Origin: CAYHWW01 sp964360145
Lineage (GTDB): Bacteria; Bdellovibrionota; UBA1018; CAYHWW01
Reading direction: 5' to 3'
Length of the DNA: 10,047 bases
NCBI GenBank assembly: GCA_964360145.1
Contig: CAYHWW010000125.1
Coordinates: 1-10,047, forward strand
Shown here: positions 6,386 through 10,047 of the stretch, in pieces
Layout: each line of letters begins with the position of its first letter
Position numbering within the stretch: position 1 is the first letter of the stretch
Made by a program: the position numbers and the translations under genes
Notes under the pieces: model-generated
Databases searched by the model: none
The model's input: the letters and a program-made list of their open reading frames with translations, nothing else
What the model was told of the DNA's origin: nothing

Positions 6386-7285
6386 ATGGTTGAAGAAATT
6401 ATCCTGTGTTGCATCCCCGATCAGCTGCGCTACCGCGACGAACTGAATCCCCTTCGTGATTTGCCAGAGCCCCCTGCTCTCGCCCTCAGCGAGCGTTATT
6501 TCCACGATATCCCCGCACATGCGCGAAAGAATTGCCGCTGGGAAGACCTCGTGCTTCAAGCATGGGCGGTGGAACGCCAACTTTCCACCCTCCCCCAAGT
6601 ACGGTTTCTTTCCCGATGGTCTCCTTTCTTTCCTCCCCGCCTCCTCTCCATCCCCCTGTCGCCCTGGGGATTGTTTGTGCGTGGGGACGTCAAGGCCCTC
6701 CACGGAGATACCCTTCTCGCGGTGGTGGGCACCCGTCGGCCCAATCTCTACGGCACTCAAGTGGTGGAACTCTTGCTGGGGGCGTTGGAGAGTCAGGAGT
6801 TCACGCTGGTGAGCGGCCTGGCCTATGGCATCGACTCCGCTGCCCATGCCATGGCCCTACGACGCGGGGCCCTCAATGTGGCGGTGCTGGCCCATGGCAT
6901 CGACTTCATCTACCCGCCGGGCTCAGAGCCGCTGGCTCAAAGCATCCTCCGCGGCGGAGGCGCTGTGATCTCAGAGTACCCCCCTGGTGAGCCTCCTTAC
7001 AAAAGTCGGTTTACCCATCGCAACCGCCTGGTCTCTGGCCTATCCCACGGTGTCTGGGTCGTTCAAGGTGGGCCTCGTTCCGGCACCAGGGCCACGGCCA
7101 ATCATGCAGCGGAGCAAGGAAGGGACCTCGGCGCCACGCCGGGCAGTATCTTCAGCGAGCTCGCCACGGTGCCTCACGAGATTCTACGCACAGGGGGCAC
7201 ACCCATCATGGATGCGAAGGACCTCCGTCAGTTTTTGGGTCTTGCCGCACCGAACAAAATTCAAACTGATTTCACGCTTTGTTGA
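6386..7285 (+). CDS. dprA: DNA-processing protein DprA (Smf)
   Basis: 299 residues from the ATG. DprA binds incoming single-stranded DNA during natural transformation and loads RecA; many non-competent bacteria also keep it. The Rossmann-type core is complete: VVGTRRPNLYG at 113-123, SGLAYGIDSAAHAMAL at 143-158, GIDFIYPPGS at 171-180, ISEYPPGEPP at 195-204, FTHRNRLVSGLS at 209-220, SGTRATANHAAEQGR at 232-246 and TPGS at 251-254. FPPRLLSIPLSPWGLFVRGD just before the core is also typical. Only ~45 residues follow the core, without an evident winged-helix domain, and the N-terminal ~85 residues show no clear helix-hairpin-helix, so this is a compact form. The start is uncertain: a TTG at 6368 is in frame, and neither start has a good ribosome binding site; the ATG is the conventional choice. 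It follows the LysM gene after 42 bases and precedes topA by 47, consistent with co-transcription. Confidence 0.93.
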   Translation: MVEEIILCCIPDQLRYRDELNPLRDLPEPPALALSERYFHDIPAHARKNCRWEDLVLQAWAVERQLSTLPQVRFLSRWSPFFPPRLLSIPLSPWGLFVRGDVKALHGDTLLAVVGTRRPNLYGTQVVELLLGALESQEFTLVSGLAYGIDSAAHAMALRRGALNVAVLAHGIDFIYPPGSEPLAQSILRGGGAVISEYPPGEPPYKSRFTHRNRLVSGLSHGVWVVQGGPRSGTRATANHAAEQGRDLGATPGSIFSELATVPHEILRTGGTPIMDAKDLRQFLGLAAPNKIQTDFTLC

Positions 7286-7292
7286 AAACCTT

Positions 7293-7323
7293 TTGACTAC
7301 AAGGGCGTGGCACACCATAGAAT
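7293..7323 (+). promoter_or_regulatory. Possible internal promoter before topA
   Basis: TTGACT (7293-7298) and TAGAAT (7318-7323) are good hexamers, but the 19-base spacer is longer than the 16-18 optimum. Transcription would start around 7330, leaving almost no leader before the ATG at 7333 and cutting off the purine-rich ribosome binding site. It may supply topA independently of the upstream genes, or be chance. Confidence 0.25.
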
Positions 7324-7330
7324 GGAAGGA
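7324..7330 (+). promoter_or_regulatory. Ribosome binding site of topA
   Basis: GGAAGGA ends two bases before the ATG at 7333. It is the most purine-rich pre-start sequence in the window, although the spacing is short. It supports this ATG as the topA start. Confidence 0.5.
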
Positions 7331-7332
7331 AT

Positions 7333-9993
7333 ATGGCTGGAAAATCCGCTGCCCTCAGTGACAAGTCCATCCTTGTCATCGTCGAGTCGCCCACGAAGGC
7401 GAAGACGATTCGAAAGTTTCTCCCGAAAAATTTCGTGGTGGAGGCCAGCATGGGCCACGTGCGGGACCTGCCCTCGTCCGCTGCCGAAATCCCCGCGGAC
7501 CTGAAAAAAGAAGCGTGGGCCCAGCTAGGGGTCAACGTCGACAAAGACTTCGAGCCCCTCTATGTGATCCCCAAGGGCAAGTCGAAGATCATCGCCGAGC
7601 TGCGTCGCAAACTCAAAGACGCCAAAGAATTGTACCTGGCCACTGACGAAGACCGCGAAGGGGAGAGCATCTCCTGGCACTTGACGGAAGTCCTGAAGCC
7701 CAAGGTCCCCGTGAAGCGCATGGTGTTCCACGAAATCACGAAGACCGCCATTGAAGACTCCCTGACCAAGGTGCGCACCGTGGACGAGCGCCTGGTGCGG
7801 GCCCAAGAGGCGCGGCGCATCCTGGACCGCCTCTTCGGCTACTCCCTCTCCCCTCTCATCTGGAAGAAAATCGCCTACGGCCTGTCCGCGGGCCGAGTGC
7901 AGTCTGTTGCCCTGCGCCTCATCGTGGAGCGGGAACGGGAACGCCTCGCTTTCCAAAAGGCTGCCTACTGGGACATCGCATCAACCCTGAAAAAGGACGA
8001 CCAAGAATTCGACGCCCGCCTGCTCTCCGTGAAGGGCGTGCGCGTCGCCAGCGGCCGGGACTTCGATGAAACCACGGGCAAGCTCCTCAAGGATCGTGAA
8101 GTCGTCATTTTGGACGAGGCCAAAGCCAAAGACCTGCTGACAAAGGTCAAGAGCGGCGCCTTCAAGGTCATCTCCGTCGAAGAAAAAGACGTGACGAGTC
8201 GGCCCACGGCGCCCTTCATCACGTCCACCTTGCAACAAGAGGGCAACCGGAAGCTGGGGCTCACAGTGCGCGATACCATGCGCATCGCCCAGAGGCTGTA
8301 CGAAGAAGGTCTCATCACCTACATGCGGACTGACTCCCCCAACCTGTCTCAACAGGCACTGGCGGCGGCGCGCTCCAGCATTGAAGAGCTCTTCGGCAAA
8401 GAATATCTGTCCCCCGAACCTCGCCAGTTCACATCCAAAGCGAAGGGCGCCCAAGAGGCCCACGAAGCCATTCGCCCCGCGGGCGCGGAGTTCGTGCACC
8501 CCAAGGACACCGGCTTGAGCGGCAAAGAGCTCGCCGTCTACGAAATGATCTGGATGCGCACCATGGCAAGCCAGATGGCGGAAGCAAAGAAGAAGCAAGT
8601 GAGCGTGCGCCTCCAAAACGGCGACACGGTTTTTTCCGCCAGCGGCTCCCGCATCATCTTCCCTGGCTTCCTGCGGGCCTATGTCGAAAGCTCCGATGAT
8701 CCCGATGCCGCCCTCGACGATAAAGAGGTTCTGCTGCCAGCCATGAAAAGCGGTGACAGCGCCCAACTCGTCAAAGCGGAGGCCGAGGCCCACGAAACCA
8801 AGCCCCCGGCGCGCTTCACGGAAGCATCCCTCGTGCAAACCATGGAAAAAGCGGGCATTGGTCGGCCCTCCACCTATGCCTCCATCATCAGTACGTTGGT
8901 GGACCGGGAGTACGTGAGAAAAAACGGCAACGCCATGACCCCCACTTTCACGGGCATCGCCGTCATCCAGCTTTTGGAAAAGTCCTTTGAAAGCCTTGTA
9001 AACACGGACTTCACCTCCAAAATGGAGCAGTCCCTGGACGAGATCGCCGAAGGCAACCTGGAGTGGCTGCCCTACTTGAAGGAATTCTTTTTGGGCAAGA
9101 AGGGACTGAGAGCCCTCATCGCCGAGAACGAAAAGAAAATCGACCCCAAGGAATCCCGCACGGTGCATCTGCCTCATCTTTCTGGGGTGGAAGTGAAAAT
9201 CGGCCGCTACGGCGCCTACATCGTGGAAGAGTCCACGGGCGAGGGCAAAGGCAAGAAAAAGGACGGCAGTGATTCCGACGAAGTCCACGCCACCATCCCC
9301 GATGACCTCGCACCCTCCGATCTCACGGCGGAGAAAGTGCAGGAGCTCCTTGAGATCCAGCGCCGTGGGCCCCAGCCCATCGCCAAAGACCCCAAAACAG
9401 GCCTGAACATCTATTGTTTAACGGGCCGCTTCGGCCCCTACGTGCAACTGGGTGAAGCCACCGAGGACCAGCCCAAACCGCGCCGTGCGTCGGTGCCCAA
9501 GGGCTCTGACCCCAAGGCCGTGACACTGGATGAAGCGTTGCTGTGGTTGTCGCTACCACGGGAACTGGGCAAGCATCCTACCTCAGGCAAGCCCATCCTG
9601 GCCAACCTGGGCCGCTTCGGGCCCTACGTGGTGCACGATGGTGACTTCAGGTCGCTGAAAAAAGAAGACAACGTGTACACGGTGACCTTGGACCGCGGGC
9701 TCGAGATCCTCTCCCAAGAGAAAAAGGGTCGCGGCGGCTCCGCCCTGATTCGCGATCTGGGCCCCCACCCCACGGACGGTAAAACCGTAGGTCTCTACGA
9801 AGGCAAATACGGGCCCTACGTGAAGCACGGCAGCGTGAACGCCTCGGTGCCCAAAGAAACGCCGGTGGAACAGGTGACCCTGCCCCTAGCCCTGGGCTGG
9901 CTTGGGGAACGCGCGGACAAAACCGGCAAGGGCAAGAAGAAGAGCGGCGGTAAGAGTCGAGCGAAGGCTGCGACTACCACGGCCTCACGATGA
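7333..9993 (+). CDS. topA: DNA topoisomerase I (type IA), zinc-finger-less form
   Basis: 886 residues, in the normal range for bacterial TopA (865 in E. coli). It relaxes negatively supercoiled DNA by cutting one strand through a 5'-phosphotyrosine. The Toprim domain carries VESPTKAKTI with catalytic Glu18 and TDEDREGES with Asp105, Asp107 and Glu111. GLSAGRVQSVALRLIVERE is the type IA signature after the Toprim domain, and the active-site tyrosine is Tyr330 in ITYMRTDSPN. IGRPSTYA marks the end of the core. Instead of the cysteine-rich zinc ribbons of the E. coli enzyme, the C-terminus has four G-R/K-Y/F-G-x-Y repeats at about 624, 698, 760 and 824, as in TopA proteins with Toprim C-terminal repeats, and a Lys-rich tail (KGKKKSGGKSRAK) that probably holds DNA. 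Only one cysteine is seen in this part. It is the last complete gene of the plus-strand cluster. Confidence 0.97.
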   Translation: MAGKSAALSDKSILVIVESPTKAKTIRKFLPKNFVVEASMGHVRDLPSSAAEIPADLKKEAWAQLGVNVDKDFEPLYVIPKGKSKIIAELRRKLKDAKELYLATDEDREGESISWHLTEVLKPKVPVKRMVFHEITKTAIEDSLTKVRTVDERLVRAQEARRILDRLFGYSLSPLIWKKIAYGLSAGRVQSVALRLIVERERERLAFQKAAYWDIASTLKKDDQEFDARLLSVKGVRVASGRDFDETTGKLLKDREVVILDEAKAKDLLTKVKSGAFKVISVEEKDVTSRPTAPFITSTLQQEGNRKLGLTVRDTMRIAQRLYEEGLITYMRTDSPNLSQQALAAARSSIEELFGKEYLSPEPRQFTSKAKGAQEAHEAIRPAGAEFVHPKDTGLSGKELAVYEMIWMRTMASQMAEAKKKQVSVRLQNGDTVFSASGSRIIFPGFLRAYVESSDDPDAALDDKEVLLPAMKSGDSAQLVKAEAEAHETKPPARFTEASLVQTMEKAGIGRPSTYASIISTLVDREYVRKNGNAMTPTFTGIAVIQLLEKSFESLVNTDFTSKMEQSLDEIAEGNLEWLPYLKEFFLGKKGLRALIAENEKKIDPKESRTVHLPHLSGVEVKIGRYGAYIVEESTGEGKGKKKDGSDSDEVHATIPDDLAPSDLTAEKVQELLEIQRRGPQPIAKDPKTGLNIYCLTGRFGPYVQLGEATEDQPKPRRASVPKGSDPKAVTLDEALLWLSLPRELGKHPTSGKPILANLGRFGPYVVHDGDFRSLKKEDNVYTVTLDRGLEILSQEKKGRGGSALIRDLGPHPTDGKTVGLYEGKYGPYVKHGSVNASVPKETPVEQVTLPLALGWLGERADKTGKGKKKSGGKSRAKAATTTASR

Positions 9994-10047
9994 TGCTCTT
10001 GAGACGTTTCGGTGCACCGCCTCGGCCACAGATCGAATCGAAGGGTG
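9990..10047 (+). CDS. Possible start of a further gene, cut by the window edge
   Basis: An ATG at 9990 overlaps the topA stop (ATGA) and the frame stays open to the end, giving MMLLRRFGAPPRPQIESKG. No ribosome binding site is visible and 19 residues are too few to recognise a family. Stop-start overlap is common in operons, but this could be chance. Confidence 0.25.
   Translation, partial: MMLLRRFGAPPRPQIESKG

Noticed and set aside
7981..9288. Open frame of ~435 codons on the minus strand inside topA
   Set aside because: Antisense shadow of an unmistakable topA; no recognisable motif in its translation.

Overview
The window reads as chromosomal DNA of a Gram-negative bacterium with moderately high GC (roughly 60 % by eye). 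The plus-strand block encodes a YbgF-like lipoprotein, a LysM envelope protein, DprA and a TopA without zinc fingers. Together with a small DUF4911-like gene, this recalls the former Deltaproteobacteria (Myxococcota or Bdellovibrionota relatives). That placement is inference from gene content and rests on no rRNA or phylogenetic marker analysis.

Layout. (1) 51-2738, minus strand: one large gene for a predicted exported 895-residue protein. It joins an uncharacterised N-terminal region, a nucleoside-phosphorylase-like domain and a C-terminal Fic domain; it is the most unusual gene here. (2) 2739-2824: a divergent promoter region. (3) 2825-3535, plus strand: a DTW-domain tRNA-uridine aminocarboxypropyltransferase. 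Its 3' end overlaps by 32 bases, tail to tail, a small minus-strand gene (3504-3740) resembling DUF4911. (4) 3741-3798: a second short divergent promoter region. (5) 3799-9993, plus strand: four closely packed genes, namely a TPR lipoprotein (3799-4728), a LysM protein (4712-6343, overlapping the previous gene by 17 bases), dprA (6386-7285) and topA (7333-9993). An ATG overlapping the topA stop may begin a further gene that runs off the window.

How the genes fit together. The lipoprotein and LysM protein are likely co-translated and act in the periplasm or outer membrane at peptidoglycan. DprA (protection of incoming single-stranded DNA and RecA loading) and TopA (relaxation of negative supercoils) act on DNA; their adjacency is common in bacteria. 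No clear terminator separates the four genes, so read-through is likely, with a possible extra promoter before topA.

I see no rRNA, tRNA, CRISPR array, insertion sequence or convincing rho-independent terminator. The best candidate for something little described is the exported phosphorylase-like/Fic fusion, whose Fic motif is altered at its last arginine. Nothing in the window shows its target or whether it works as a toxin, effector or housekeeping enzyme.
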